From Canna indica (taxonomy: Eukaryota > Streptophyta > Magnoliopsida > Zingiberales > Cannaceae): a DNA stretch of 64,000 bases. Made by a program: the position numbers and the translations under genes. Below the pieces are notes generated by a model. That model searched no databases, had not been told where the DNA came from, and saw only the letters and a program-made list of their open reading frames with translations. Of this stretch, positions 1 through 11,784 are shown piece after piece (position 1 is the first letter of the stretch; every line of letters begins with the position of its first letter). The stretch is from contig CP136897.1 of NCBI GenBank assembly GCA_034359265.1, positions 32,661,501 to 32,725,500 on the forward strand. The letters are read 5' to 3'.

Positions 1-63
1 CGTGCTTGGGCGAGAGTAGTACTAGGATGGGTAACCCCCTGGGTAGTCCTCGTGTTGCACCTT
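1..63 (+). rRNA. 5S rRNA gene, copy 1, cut by window edge
   Basis: Begins at gene nucleotide 57. Carries G89A and A100T in and after box C, as does the copy at 23395, of which this looks like a long-range paralogue. Confidence 0.95.
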
Positions 64-429
64 TTTTTTTACTACCTATTTGATTGCACGACGAGATCAT
101 TTTTTTTACCAATCTTTCTAACCAAACGTTAAGGACGGACGACGTCGTCGACATAAAATTTGGCTGTCCATCGCCCGCGCGGGGCCCGCCGCAACCTCTA
201 CGGCCGGCTCGATCGACCAACCGACCCGAAAAATTAAAATTTGTAAATAAATAAGAAAAATAACATTTCAATTATTATTTTTCGTTTAAAACGAGCGTAA
301 CTCTGTGCATTATTGTCCGATTTTAGCTTTTCACGTGGCGCTAAAACGCGCGCGAAGAGACGAAGAAAATGACCTCGAGCTATCCCTCGGACGCTCACCC
401 TTATTAGCCGACGATCAGAAGTGCATGAC

Positions 430-548
430 GGGTGCTATCATACCAGCACTAACGCACCGGATCCCATCAGAACTCCGAAGTTAAGCGTGCTTGGGCGAGA
501 GTAGTACTAGGATTGGTGAACCCCTGGGAAGTCCTCGTGTTGCATCTT
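430..548 (+). rRNA. 5S rRNA gene, copy 2
   Basis: Class L5: G7T, G85T, C91A, C116T. Same haplotype as 23880 and 26294. Confidence 0.95.
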
Positions 549-914
549 TTTTTTTACTACCTATTTGATTGCACGACGAGATCATTTTTTTTACCAATCT
601 TTCTAACCAAACGTTAAGGACGGACGACGTCGTCGACATAAAATTTGGCTGTCGATCGCCTGCGCGGGGCCCGCCGCAACCTCTATGGCCGGCTCGATCG
701 ACCAACCGACCCGAAAAATTAAAATTTGTAAATAAATAAGAAAAATAACATTTCAATTATTATTTTTCGTTTAAAACGAGCGTAACTCCGTGCATTATTG
801 TCCGATTTTAGCTTTTCACGTGGCGCTAAAAGGCGCGCGAACAGACGAAGAAAATGACCCCGAGCTATCTCTCGGACGCTCACCCTTATTAGCCGACGAT
901 CAGAAGTGCATGAT

Positions 915-1033
915 GGGTGCGATCATACCAGCACTAACACTCCGGATCCCATCAAAACTCCGAAGTTAAGCGTGCTTGGGCGAGAGTAGTATTAGGATGG
1001 GTGACCCCCTGGGAAGTCCTCCTGTTGCACCTT
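915..1033 (+). rRNA. 5S rRNA gene, copy 3
   Basis: G25A, A27T, G41A, C78T, G108C; T at -1. Identical to the next copy, 220 bp on, and to the copy at 26779. Confidence 0.95.
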
Positions 1034-1134
1034 TTTTTTTACTACCTATTTGATTGCACGACGAGATCATTTTTTTTACCAATCTTTCTAACCAAACGTT
1101 AAGGACGGACGACGTCGTCGACATAAAATTTGAT
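1034..1134 (+). repeat. Shortened 101-bp spacer
   Basis: The spacer stops after ATAAAATTTG and runs straight into ATGGGTGCG of copy 4, losing about 265 bp. The join has a TTG/TG overlap. The flanking genes are identical, so copy 4 plus its upstream join looks like a tandem duplication with a microhomology junction. Confidence 0.85.
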
Positions 1135-1253
1135 GGGTGCGATCATACCAGCACTAACACTCCGGATCCCATCAAAACTCCGAAGTTAAGCGTGCTTGGG
1201 CGAGAGTAGTATTAGGATGGGTGACCCCCTGGGAAGTCCTCCTGTTGCACCTT
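1135..1253 (+). rRNA. 5S rRNA gene, copy 4, after a short spacer
   Basis: Same five changes as copy 3. It follows a spacer of only 101 bp, so it lacks the usual upstream CACGTG, hairpin and TATTAG elements. Confidence 0.94.
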
Positions 1254-1620
1254 TTTTTTTTACTACCTATTTGATTGCACGACGAGATCATTTTTTTTAC
1301 CAATCTTTCTAACCAAACGTTAAGGACAGACGACATCATCGACATAAAATTTGGCTGTCGATCGCCCGCGCGGGGCCCGCCGAAACCTCTACGGCCGGCT
1401 CGATCGACCAACCGACCCGAAAAATTAAAATTTGTAAATAAATAAGAAAAATAAAATTTCAATTATTATTTTTCGTTTAAAACGTGCGTAACTCCGTGCA
1501 TTATTGTTCGATTTCAGCTTTTCACGTGGCGCTAAAAGGCGCGCGAACAGACGAAGAAAATGACCCCGAGCTATCTCTCGGACGCTCACCCTTATTAGCC
1601 GACGATCAGAAGTGCATGAC

Positions 1621-1739
1621 AGGTGCGATCATACTAGCACTAACGCTCCGGATCCCATCAGAACTCCGAAGTTAAGCGTGCTTGGGCGAGAGTAGTATTT
1701 GGATGGGTGACCCCCTGGGAAGTCCTCGTGTTGCACCTT
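1621..1739 (+). rRNA. 5S rRNA gene, copy 5
   Basis: G1A, C15T, A27T, C78T, A80T. The changed first base would place A at +1. Confidence 0.94.
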
Positions 1740-2105
1740 TTTTTTTACTACCTATTTGATTGCACGACGAGATCATTTTTTTTACCAATCTTTCTAACCA
1801 AACGTTAAGGACGGACGACGTCGTCGACATAAAATTTGGCTGTCGATTGCCCGCGCGGGGCCCGCCGCAACCTCTACGGCCGGCTCAATCGACCAACCGA
1901 CCCGAAAAATTAAAATTTGTAAATAAATAAGAAAAATAACATTTCAATTATTATTTTTCGTTTAAAACGGGCGTAACTCCGTGCATTATTGTCCGATTTC
2001 AGCTTTTCACGTGGCGCTAAAACGCGCGCGAAGAGACGAAGAAAATGACCTCGAGCTATCCCTCGGACGCTCACCCTTATTAACCGACGATCAAAAGTGC
2101 ATGAC

Positions 2106-2224
2106 GGGTGCTATCATACCAGCACTAACGCACCGGATCCCATCAGAACTCCGAAGTTAAGCGTGCTTGGGCGAGAGTAGTATTAGGATGGGTGACCCCC
2201 GGGGAAGTCCTCCTGTTGCACCTT
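2106..2224 (+). rRNA. 5S rRNA gene, copy 6
   Basis: G7T, C78T, T96G, G108C. Identical to the copy at 4039 (1933 bp on). Confidence 0.95.
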
Positions 2225-2590
2225 TTTTTTTACTACCTATTTGATTGCACGACGAGATCATTTTTTTTACCAATCTTTCTAACCAAACGTTAAGGACGGA
2301 CGACGTCGTCGACATAAAATTTGGCTGTCGATCGCCCGCGCGGGGCCCGCCGCAACCTCTACGGCCGGCTCGATCGACCAACCGACCCGAAAAATTAAAA
2401 TTTGTAAATAAATAAGAAAAATAACATTTCAATTCTTATTTTTCGTTTAAAACGGGCGTAACTCCGTGGATTATTGTCTGATTTCAGCTTTTCACGTGGC
2501 GCTAAAAGGCGCGCGAAGAGACGAAGAAAATGACCCCGAGCTATCCTTCGGACGCTCACCCTTATTAGCCGACGATCAGAAGTGCATGAC

Positions 2591-2709
2591 AGGTGCGATC
2601 ATACCAGCACTAATGCACCGGATCCCATCAGAACTCTGAAGTTAAGCGTGCTTGGGCGCGAGTAGTTCTAGGATGGGTGACCCCCTGGGAAGTCCTCGTG
2701 TTGCACCTT
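2591..2709 (+). rRNA. 5S rRNA gene, copy 7
   Basis: Class L3 with G1A: C24T, C47T, A69C, A77T. Same as 3557 and 4524. Confidence 0.95.
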
Positions 2710-3072
2710 TTTTTTTACTACCTATTTGATTGCACGACGATATCATTTTTTTTACCAATCTTTCTAACCAAACATTAAGGACGGACGACGTCGACATAAA
2801 ATTTGCCTGTCGATCGCCCACGCGGGGCCCGCCGCAACCTCTACGGCCGGCTCGATCGACCAACCGACCCGAAGAATTAAAATTTGTAAATAAATAAGAA
2901 AAATAACATTTCAATTCTTATTTTTCGTTTAAAACGGGCGTAAGTCCGTGCGTTATTTTCCGATTTCAGCTTTTCACGTGGCGCTAAAAGGCGCGCGAAG
3001 AGACAAAGAAAATGACCCCGAGCTATCCCTCGGACGCTCACCCTTATTAGCCGACGATCAGAAGTGCATGTC

Positions 3073-3191
3073 GGGTGCGATCATACCAGCACTAACGCAC
3101 CGGATCCCATCAGAACTCCGAAGTTAAGCGTACTTGGGCGAGAGTAGTACTAGGATGGGTGACCCCCTGGGAAGTCCTCGTGTTGCATTTT
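3073..3191 (+). rRNA. 5S rRNA gene, copy 8
   Basis: Class L1-like: G60A, C116T, C117T, so the T run starts two bases early. Same as 5006. Confidence 0.95.
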
Positions 3192-3556
3192 TTTTTTACT
3201 ACCTATTTGATTGCACGACGAGATCATTTTTTTTACCAATCTTTCTAACCAAACGTTAAGGACGGACGACGTCGTCGACATAAAATTTGGCTGTCGATCG
3301 CCCGCGCGGGGCCCGCCGCAACCTCTACGGCCGGCTCGATCGACCAACCGACCCGAAAAATTAAAATTTGTAAATAAATAAGAAAAATAACATTTCAATT
3401 CTTATTTTTCGTTTAAAACGGGCGTAACTCCGTGCATTATTGTCTGATTTCAGCTTTTCACGTGGCGCTAAAAGGCGCGCGAAGAGACGAAGAAAATGAC
3501 CCCGAGCTATCCTTCGGACGCTCACCCTTATTAGCCGACGATCAGAAGTGCATGAC

Positions 3557-3675
3557 AGGTGCGATCATACCAGCACTAATGCACCGGATCCCATCAGAAC
3601 TCTGAAGTTAAGCGTGCTTGGGCGCGAGTAGTTCTAGGATGGGTGACCCCCTGGGAAGTCCTCGTGTTGCACCTT
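3557..3675 (+). rRNA. 5S rRNA gene, copy 9
   Basis: Class L3: G1A, C24T, C47T, A69C, A77T. Confidence 0.95.
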
Positions 3676-4038
3676 TTTTTTTACTACCTATTTGATTGCA
3701 CGACGATATCATTTTTTTTACCAATCTTTCTAACCAAACATTAAGGACGGACGACGTCGACATAAAATTTGCCTGTCGATCGCCCACGCGGGGCCCGCCG
3801 CAACCTCTACGGCCGGCTCGATCGACCAACCGACCCGAAAAATTAAAATTCGTAAATAAATAAGCAAAATAACATTTCAATTATTATTTTTCGTTTAAAA
3901 CGGGCGTAACTCCGTGCTTTATTGTCCGATTTCAGCTTTTCACGTGGCGCTAAAACGCGCGCGAAGAGACGAAGAAAATGACCTCGAGCTATCCCTCGGA
4001 CGCTCACCCTTATTAACCGACGATCAAAAGTGCATGAC

Positions 4039-4157
4039 GGGTGCTATCATACCAGCACTAACGCACCGGATCCCATCAGAACTCCGAAGTTAAGCGTGCT
4101 TGGGCGAGAGTAGTATTAGGATGGGTGACCCCCGGGGAAGTCCTCCTGTTGCACCTT
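4039..4157 (+). rRNA. 5S rRNA gene, copy 10
   Basis: G7T, C78T, T96G, G108C; duplicate of copy 6. Confidence 0.95.
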
Positions 4158-4523
4158 TTTTTTTACTACCTATTTGATTGCACGACGAGTTCATTTTTTT
4201 TACCAATCTTTCTAACCAAACGTTAAGGACGGACGACGTCGTCGACATAAAATTTGGCTGTCGATCGCCCGCGCGGGGCCCGCCGCAACCTCTACGGCCG
4301 GCTCGATCGACCAACCGACCCGAAAAATTAAAATTTGTAAATAAATAAGAAAAATAACATTTCAATTCTTATTTTTCGTTTAAAACGGGCGTAACTCCGT
4401 GCATTATTGTCTGATTTCAGCTTTTCACGTGGCGCTAAAAGGCGCGCGAAGAGACGAAGAAAATGACCCCGAGCTATCCTTCGGACGCTCACCCTTATTA
4501 GCCGACGATCAGAAGTGCATGAC

Positions 4524-4642
4524 AGGTGCGATCATACCAGCACTAATGCACCGGATCCCATCAGAACTCTGAAGTTAAGCGTGCTTGGGCGCGAGTAGTT
4601 CTAGGATGGGTGACCCCCTGGGAAGTCCTCGTGTTGCACCTT
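4524..4642 (+). rRNA. 5S rRNA gene, copy 11
   Basis: Class L3: G1A, C24T, C47T, A69C, A77T; duplicate of copy 7. Confidence 0.95.
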
Positions 4643-5005
4643 TTTTTTTACTACCTATTTGATTGCACGACGATATCATTTTTTTTACCAATCTTTCTAA
4701 CCAAACATTAAGGACGGACGACGTCGACATAAAATTTGCCTATCGATCGCCCACGCGGGGCCCGCCGCAACCTCTACGGCCGGCTCGATCGACCAACCGA
4801 CCCGAAGAATTAAAATTTGTAAATAAATAAGAAAAATAACATTTCAATTCTTATTTTTCGTTTAAAACGGGCGTAAGTCCGTGCGTTATTTTCCGATTTC
4901 AGCTTTTCACGTGGCGCTAAAAGGCGCGCGAAGAGACAAAGAAAATGACCCCGAGCTATCCCTCGGACGCTCACCCTTATTAGCCGACGATCAGAAGTGC
5001 ATGTC

Positions 5006-5124
5006 GGGTGCGATCATACCAGCACTAACGCACCGGATCCCATCAGAACTCCGAAGTTAAGCGTACTTGGGCGAGAGTAGTACTAGGATGGGTGACCCCC
5101 TGGGAAGTCCTCGTGTTGCATTTT
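5006..5124 (+). rRNA. 5S rRNA gene, copy 12
   Basis: G60A, C116T, C117T; duplicate of copy 8. Confidence 0.95.
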
Positions 5125-5489
5125 TTTTTTACTACCTATTTGATTGCACGACGAGATCATTTTTTTTACCAATCTTTCTAACCAAACGTTAAGGACGGAC
5201 GACGTCGTCGACATAAAATTTGGCTGTCGATCGCCCGCGCGGGGCCCGCCGCAACCTCTACGGCCGGCTCGATCGTCCAACCGACCCGAAAAATTAAAAT
5301 TTGTAAATAAATAAGAAAAATAACATTTCAATTCTTATTTTTCGTTTAAAACGGGCGTAACTCCGTGCTTTATTGTCCGATTTCAGCTTTTCACGTGGCG
5401 CTAAAAGGCGCGCGAAGAGACGAAGAAAATGACCCCGAGCTATCCCTCGGACGCTCACCCTTATTAGCCGACGATCAGAAGTGCTTGTC

Positions 5490-5608
5490 GGGTGCGATCA
5501 TACCAGCACTAATGCACCGGATCCCATCAGAACTCCGAAGTTAAGCGTGCTAGGGCGAGAATACTACTAGGATGGGTGACCCCCTGGGAAGTCCTCCTGT
5601 TGCACCTT
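5490..5608 (+). rRNA. 5S rRNA gene, copy 13
   Basis: First class L2 copy: C24T, T63A, G72A, G75C, G108C. Three changes fall in or beside box A and the intermediate element. Confidence 0.94.
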
Positions 5609-5974
5609 TTTTTTTACTATCGATTTGATTGCACGACAAGATCATTTTTTTTACCAATCTTTCTCACCGAACGTTAAGGACGGACGACGTCGTCGACATA
5701 AAATTTGGCTTTCGATCGCCCGCGCGGGGCCCGCCCCAACCTCTACGGCCGGCTCGATCGACCAACCGACCCGAAAAATTAAAATTTGTAAATAAATAAG
5801 AAAAATAACATTTCAATTATTATTTTTCGTTTAAAACGGGCATAACTTTGTGCATTATTGTCCGATTTTAGCTTTTCACGTGGCGCTAAAAGGCGCGCGA
5901 AGAGACGAAGAAAATGACCCCGAGCTATCCCTCGGACGCTCACCCTGATTAGCCGACGATCAGAAGTGCATGAC

Positions 5975-6093
5975 GGGTGCGATCATACCAGCACTAACGC
6001 ACCGGATCCCATCAGAACTTCGAAGTTAAGCGTGCTTGGGCGAGAGTAGTACTAGGATGGGTGACCCCCTGGGAATTCCTCGTGTTGCACTTT
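5975..6093 (+). rRNA. 5S rRNA gene, copy 14
   Basis: Class L4: C46T, G102T, C117T. The -28 box is TGATTAG. Confidence 0.94.
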
Positions 6094-6457
6094 TTTTTAC
6101 TACCTATTTGATTGCACGACGAGATCATTTTTTTTACCAATCTTTCTAACCAAACGTTAAGGACGGACGACGTCGTCGACATAAAATTTGCCTGTCGATC
6201 GCCCGCGCGGGGCCCGCCGCAACCTCTACGGCCGGCTCGATCGACCAACCGACCCGAAAAATTAAAATTTGTAAATAAATAAGAAAAATAACATTTCAAT
6301 TCTTATTTTTCGTTTAAAAGGGGCGTAACTCCGTGCATTATTGTCTGATTTCAGCTTTTCACGTGGCGCTAAAAGGCGCGCGAAGAGACGAAGAAAATGA
6401 CCCCGAGCTATCCCTCGGACGCTCACCCTTATTAGCCGACGATCAGAAGTGCATGAC

Positions 6458-6576
6458 GGGTGCGATCATACCTGCACTAACGCACCGGATCCAATCAGAA
6501 CTCCAAAGTTAAGCGTACTTGGGCGAGAGTAGTACTAGGATGGGTGACCCCCTGGGAAGTCCTCGTGTTGCACTTT
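6458..6576 (+). rRNA. 5S rRNA gene, copy 15
   Basis: A16T, C36A, G48A, G60A, C117T. G48A would break the C29-G48 pair expected in helix III. Confidence 0.94.
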
Positions 6577-6941
6577 TTTTTTAATACCTATTTGATTGCA
6601 CGACGAGATCATTTTTTTTACCAATCTTTCTAACCAAACGTTAAGGACGGACGACGTCGTCGACATAAAATTTGGCTGTCGATCGCCCGCGCGGGGCCCG
6701 CCGCAACCTCTACGGCCGGCTCGATCGACCAACCGACCCGAAAAATTAAAATTTGTAAATAAATAAGAAAAATAACATTTCAATTCTTATTTTTCGTTTA
6801 AAACGGGCGTAACTCCGTGCATTATTGTCCGATTTCAGCTTTTCACGTGGCGCTAAAAGGCGCGCGAAGAGACAAAGAAAATGACCCCGAGCTATCCCTC
6901 GGACGCTCACCCTTATTAGCCGATGATCAGAAGTGCATGTC

Positions 6942-7060
6942 GGGTGCGATCATACCAGCACTAACGCACCGGATCCCATTAGAACTCCGAAGTTAAGCGT
7001 ACATGGGCGAGAGTAGTACTAGGATGGGTGACCCCCTCGGAAGTCCTCGTGTTGCACTTT
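6942..7060 (+). rRNA. 5S rRNA gene, copy 16
   Basis: Class L1: C39T, G60A, T62A, G97C, C117T. Confidence 0.94.
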
Positions 7061-7425
7061 TTTTTTACTACCTATTTGATTGCACCACGAGATCATTTTT
7101 TTTACCAATCTTTCTAACCAAACGTTAAGGACGGACGACGTCGTCGACATAAAGTTTGGCTGTTGATCGCCCGCGCGGGGCCCGCCGCAACCTCTACGGC
7201 CGGCTCGATCGACCAACCGACCCGAAAAATTAAAATTTGTAAATAAATAAGAAAAATAACATTTCAATTCTTATTTTTCGTTTAAAACGGGCGTAACTCC
7301 GTGCTTTATTGTCCGATTTCAGCTTTTCACGTGGCGCTAAAAGGCGCGCGACGAGACGAAGAAAATGACCCCGAGCTATCCCTCGGACACTCACCCTTAT
7401 TAGACGACGATCAGAAGTGCTTGTC

Positions 7426-7544
7426 GGGTGCGATCATACCAGCACTAACGCACCGGATCCCATCAGAACTCCGAAGTTAAGCGTGCTAGGGCGAGAATAC
7501 TACTAGGATGGGTGACCCCCTAGGAAGTCCTCCTGTTTCACCTT
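7426..7544 (+). rRNA. 5S rRNA gene, copy 17
   Basis: Full class L2: T63A, G72A, G75C, G97A, G108C, G113T. G113T would break the C6-G113 pair of helix I. Likely non-functional. Confidence 0.93.
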
Positions 7545-7910
7545 TTTTTTTACTACCTATTTGATTGCACGACGAGATCATTTTTTTTACCAATCTTTCT
7601 AACCAAACGTTAAGGACGGACGACGTCGTCGACATAAAATTTGGCTGTCGATCGCCCGCGCGGGGCCCGCCGCAACCTCTACGGCCAGCTCGATCGACCA
7701 ACCGACCCGAAAAATTAAAATTTGTAAATAAATAAGAAAAATAACATTTCAATTCTTATTTTTCGTTTAAAACGGGCGTAACTCCGTGCTTTATTGTCCG
7801 ATTTCAGCTTTTCACGTGGCGCTAAAAGGCGCGCGAAGAGACGAAGAAAATGACCCCGAGCTATCCCTCGGACGCTCACCCTTATTAGCCGACGATCAGA
7901 AGTGCTTGTC

Positions 7911-8029
7911 GGGTGCGATCATACCAGCACTAACGAACCGGATCCCATCAGAACTCCGAAGTTAAGCGTGCTAGGGCGAGAATACTACTAGGATGGGTGA
8001 CCCCCTGGGAAGTCCTCCTGTTGCACCTT
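7911..8029 (+). rRNA. 5S rRNA gene, copy 18
   Basis: Class L2 without G97A or G113T: C26A, T63A, G72A, G75C, G108C. Confidence 0.94.
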
Positions 8030-8395
8030 TTTTTTTACTATCGATTTGATTGCACGACGAGATCATTTTTTTTACCAATCTTTCTCACCAAACGTTAAGG
8101 ACGGACGACGTCGTCGACATAAAATTTGGCTTTCGATCGCCCGCGCGGGGCCCGCCGCAACCTCTACGGCCGGCTCGATCGACCAACCGACCCGAAAAAT
8201 TAAAATTTGTAAATAAATAAGAAAAATAACATTTCAATTATTATTTTTCGTTTAAAACGGGTATAACTTTGTGCATTATTGTCCGATTTCAGCTTTTCAC
8301 GTGGCGCTAAAAGGCGCGCGAAGAGACGAAGAAAAAGACCCCGAGCTATCCCTCGGACGCTCACCCTGATTAGCCGACGATCAGAAGTGCATGAC

Positions 8396-8514
8396 GGGTG
8401 CGATCATACCAGCACTAACGCACCGGATCCCATCAGAACTTCGAAGTTAAGCGTGCTTGGGCGAGAGTAGTACTAGGATGGGTGATCCCCTGGGAAGTCC
8501 TCGTGTTGCACTTT
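8396..8514 (+). rRNA. 5S rRNA gene, copy 19
   Basis: Class L4: C46T, C91T, C117T, -28 box TGATTAG. The preceding spacer has the private change GAAAAAGACC (8331-8340), shared only with the one before copy 31. Confidence 0.94.
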
Positions 8515-8878
8515 TTTTTTAATACCTATTTGATTGCACGACGAGATCATTTTTTTTACCAATCTTTCTAACCAAACGTTAAGGACGGACGACGTCGTCG
8601 ACATAAAATTTGGCTGTCGATCGCCCGCGCGGGGCCCGCCGCAACCTCTACGGCCGGCTCGATCGACCAACCGACCCGAAAAATTAAAATTTGTAAATAA
8701 ATAAGAAAAATAACATTTCAATTCTTATTTTTCGTTTAAAACGGGCGTAACTCCGTGCATTATTGTCCGATTTCAGCTTTTCACGTGGCGCTAAAAGGCG
8801 CGCGAAGAGACAAAGGAAATGACCCCGAGCTATCCCTCGGACGCTCACCCTTATTAGCCGATGATCAAAGTGCATGTC

Positions 8879-8997
8879 GGGTGCGATCATACCAGTACTA
8901 ACGCACCGGATCCCATTAGAACTCCGAAGTTAAGCGTACATGGGCGAGAGTAGTACTAGGATGGGTGACCCCCTGGGAAGTCCTCGTGTTGCACTTT
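8879..8997 (+). rRNA. 5S rRNA gene, copy 20
   Basis: Class L1: C18T, C39T, G60A, T62A, C117T. Same as 10332 and 14692. Confidence 0.94.
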
Positions 8998-9362
8998 TTT
9001 TTTACTACCTATTTGATTGCACCACGAGATCATTTTTTTTACCAATCTTTCTAACCAAACGTTAAGGACGGACGATGTCGTCGACATAAAATGTGGCTGT
9101 CGATCGCCCGCGCGGGGCCCGCCGCAACCTCTACGGCCGGCTCGATCGACCAACCGACCCGAAAAATTATAATTTGTAAATAAATAAGAAAAATAACATT
9201 TCAATTATTATTTTTCGTTTAAAACGGGCGTAACTCCGTGCATTATTGTCCGATTTCAGCTTTTCACGTGGCGCTAAAAGGCGCGCGAAGAGACGAAGAA
9301 AATGACCCCGAGCTATCCCTCGGACGCTCACCCTTATTAGTCGACGATCAGAAGTGCTTGTC

Positions 9363-9481
9363 GGGTGCGATCATACCAGCACTAACGCATCGGATCACAT
9401 CAGAACTCCGAAGTTAAGCGTGCTAGGGCGAGAATACTACTAGGATGGGTGACCCCCTGGGAAGTCCTCCTGTTTCACCTT
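9363..9481 (+). rRNA. 5S rRNA gene, copy 21
   Basis: Class L2: C28T, C35A, T63A, G72A, G75C, G108C, G113T. Seven changes; likely non-functional. Same as 13723. Confidence 0.93.
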
Positions 9482-9847
9482 TTTTTTTACTACCTATTTG
9501 ATTGCACGACGTGATCATTTTTTTTACCAATCTTTCTCACCAAACATTAAGGACGGACGACGTCGTCGACATAAAATTTGGCTTTCGATCGCCCGCGCGG
9601 GGCCCGCCGCAACCTCTACGGCCGGCTCGATCGACCAACCGACCCGAAAAATTAAAATTTGTAAATAAATAAGAAAAATAACATTTCAATTATTATTTTT
9701 CGTTTAAAACGGGTATAACTTTGTGCATTATTGTCCAATTTCAGCTTTTCACGTGGCGCTAAAAGGCGCGCGAAGAGACGAAGAAAATGACCCCGAGCTA
9801 TCCCTCGGACGCTCACCCTGATTAGCCGACGATCAGAAGTGCATGAC

Positions 9848-9966
9848 GGGTGCGATCATACCAGCACTAACGCACCGGATCCCATCAGAACTTCGAAGTT
9901 AAGCGTGCTTGGGCGAGAGTAGTATTAGGATGGGTGATCCCCTGGGAAGTCCTCGTGTTGCACTTT
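9848..9966 (+). rRNA. 5S rRNA gene, copy 22
   Basis: Class L4: C46T, C78T, C91T, C117T. Confidence 0.94.
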
Positions 9967-10331
9967 TTTTTTAATACCTATTTGATTGCACGACGAGATC
10001 ATTTTTTTTACCAATCTTTCTAACCAAACGTTAAGGACGGACGACGTCGTCGACATAAAATTTGGCTGTCGATCGCCCGCGCGGGGCCCGCCGCAACCTC
10101 TATGGCCGGCTCGATCGACCAACCGACCCGAAAAATTAAAATTTGTAAATAAATAAGAAAAATAACATTTCAATTCTTATTTTTCGTTTAAAACGGGCGT
10201 AACTCCGTGCATTATTGTCCGATTTCATCTTTTCACATGGCGCTAAAAGGCGCGCGAAGAGACAAAGAAAATGACCCCGAGCTATCCCTCGGACGCTCAC
10301 CCTTATTAGCCGATGATCAGAAGTGCATGTC

Positions 10332-10450
10332 GGGTGCGATCATACCAGTACTAACGCACCGGATCCCATTAGAACTCCGAAGTTAAGCGTACATGGGCGA
10401 GAGTAGTACTAGGATGGGTGACCCCCTGGGAAGTCCTCGTGTTGCACTTT
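10332..10450 (+). rRNA. 5S rRNA gene, copy 23
   Basis: Class L1: C18T, C39T, G60A, T62A, C117T. The upstream CACGTG is CACATG here. Confidence 0.94.
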
Positions 10451-10815
10451 TTTTTTACTACCTATTTGATTGCACCACGAGATCATTTTTTTTACCAATC
10501 TTTCTAACCAAACGTTAAGGACGGACGACGTCGTCGACATAAAATTTGGCTGTCGACCGCCAGCGCGGGGCCCGCCGCAACCTCTACGGCCGGCTCGATC
10601 GACCAACCGACCCGAAAAATTAAAATTTGTAAATAAATAAGAAAAATAACATTTCAATTCTTATTTTTCGTTTAAAACGGGCGTAACTCCGTGCTTTATT
10701 GTTCGATTTCAGCTTTTCACGTGGCGCTAGAAGGCGCGCGAAGAGACGAAGAAAATGACCCCGAGCTATCCCTCGGACGCTCACCCTTATTAGTCGACGA
10801 TCAGAAGTGCTTGTC

Positions 10816-10934
10816 GGGTGCGATCATACCAGCACTAACGCATCGGATCACATCAGAACTCCGAAGTTAAGCGTGCTAAGGCGAGAATACTACTAGGATG
10901 GGTGACCCCCTGGGAAGTCCTCCTGTTTCACCTT
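10816..10934 (+). rRNA. 5S rRNA gene, copy 24
   Basis: Class L2: C28T, C35A, T63A, G64A, G72A, G75C, G108C, G113T. With eight changes, one of the most altered full-length copies in the left half. Confidence 0.92.
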
Positions 10935-11300
10935 TTTTTTTACTACCTATTTGATTGCACGACGAGATCATTTTTTTTACCAATCTTTCTCACCAAACAT
11001 TAAGGACGGACGACGTCGTCGACATAAAATTTGGCTTTCGATCACCCGCGCGGGGCCCGCCGCAACCTCTACGGCCGGCTCGATCGACCAACCGACCCGA
11101 AAAATTAAAATTTGTAAATAAATAAGAAAAATAACATTTTAATTCTTATTTTTCGTTTAAAACGGGCGTAACTCCGTGCATTATTGTCCGATTTCAGCTT
11201 TTCACGTGGCGCTAAAAGGCGCGCGAAGAGACAAAGAAAATGACCCCGAGCTATCCCTCGGACGCTCACCCTTATTAGCCGACGATCAGAAGTGCATGTC

Positions 11301-11419
11301 GGGTGCGATCATACCAGCACTAACGCACCGGATCCCATCAGAACTCCGAAGTTAAGCGTACTTGGGCGAGAGTAGTACTAGGATGGGTGACCCCCTGGGA
11401 AGTCCTCGTGTTGCACTTT
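11301..11419 (+). rRNA. 5S rRNA gene, copy 25
   Basis: Class L1 minimal: G60A, C117T. Confidence 0.95.
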
Positions 11420-11784
11420 TTTTTTACTACCTATTTGATTGCACGACGAGATCATTTTTTTTACCAATCTTTCTAACCAAACGTCAAGGACGGACGACGT
11501 CGTCGACGTAAAATTTGGCTATCGATCGCCCGCGCGGGGCCCGCCGCAACCTCTACGGCCGGCTCGATCGACCAACCGACCCGAAAAATTAAAATTTGTA
11601 AATAAATAAGAAAAATAACATTTCAATTCTTATTTTTCGTTTAAAACGGGCGTAACTCCGTGCTTTATTGTCCGATTTTAGCTTTTCACGTGGCGCTAAA
11701 AGGCGCGCGAAGAGACGAAGAAAATGACCCCGAGCTATCCCTCGGACGCTCACCCTTATTAGCCGACGATCAGAAGTGCTTGTC

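Larger units (their letters stand above)
2010..3430 (+). repeat. 1.4-kb segmental duplication, first copy
   Basis: Copies 6, 7 and 8 with flanking spacers recur at an offset of 1933 bp as copies 10, 11 and 12, with only a few differences seen (for example GAGTTC at 4188). Confidence 0.85.
3943..5363 (+). repeat. 1.4-kb segmental duplication, second copy
   Basis: Partner of 2010-3430; diverges in the spacer after copy 12. Confidence 0.85.

Noticed and set aside
481..756. Minus-strand open frames of 60-138 residues repeated about a hundred times through the window (typical start MKCYFSYLF)
   Set aside because: They are antisense readings of spacer plus the end of the 5S gene. They change frame and length with every small indel, use no conserved start context, and overlap a well-defined RNA gene.
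8279..8470. Plus-strand arginine-rich 63-residue frame (also 14091, 38348, 38833)
   Set aside because: It is spacer read into the 5S gene, open only where a private base removes a stop. No support as a protein.
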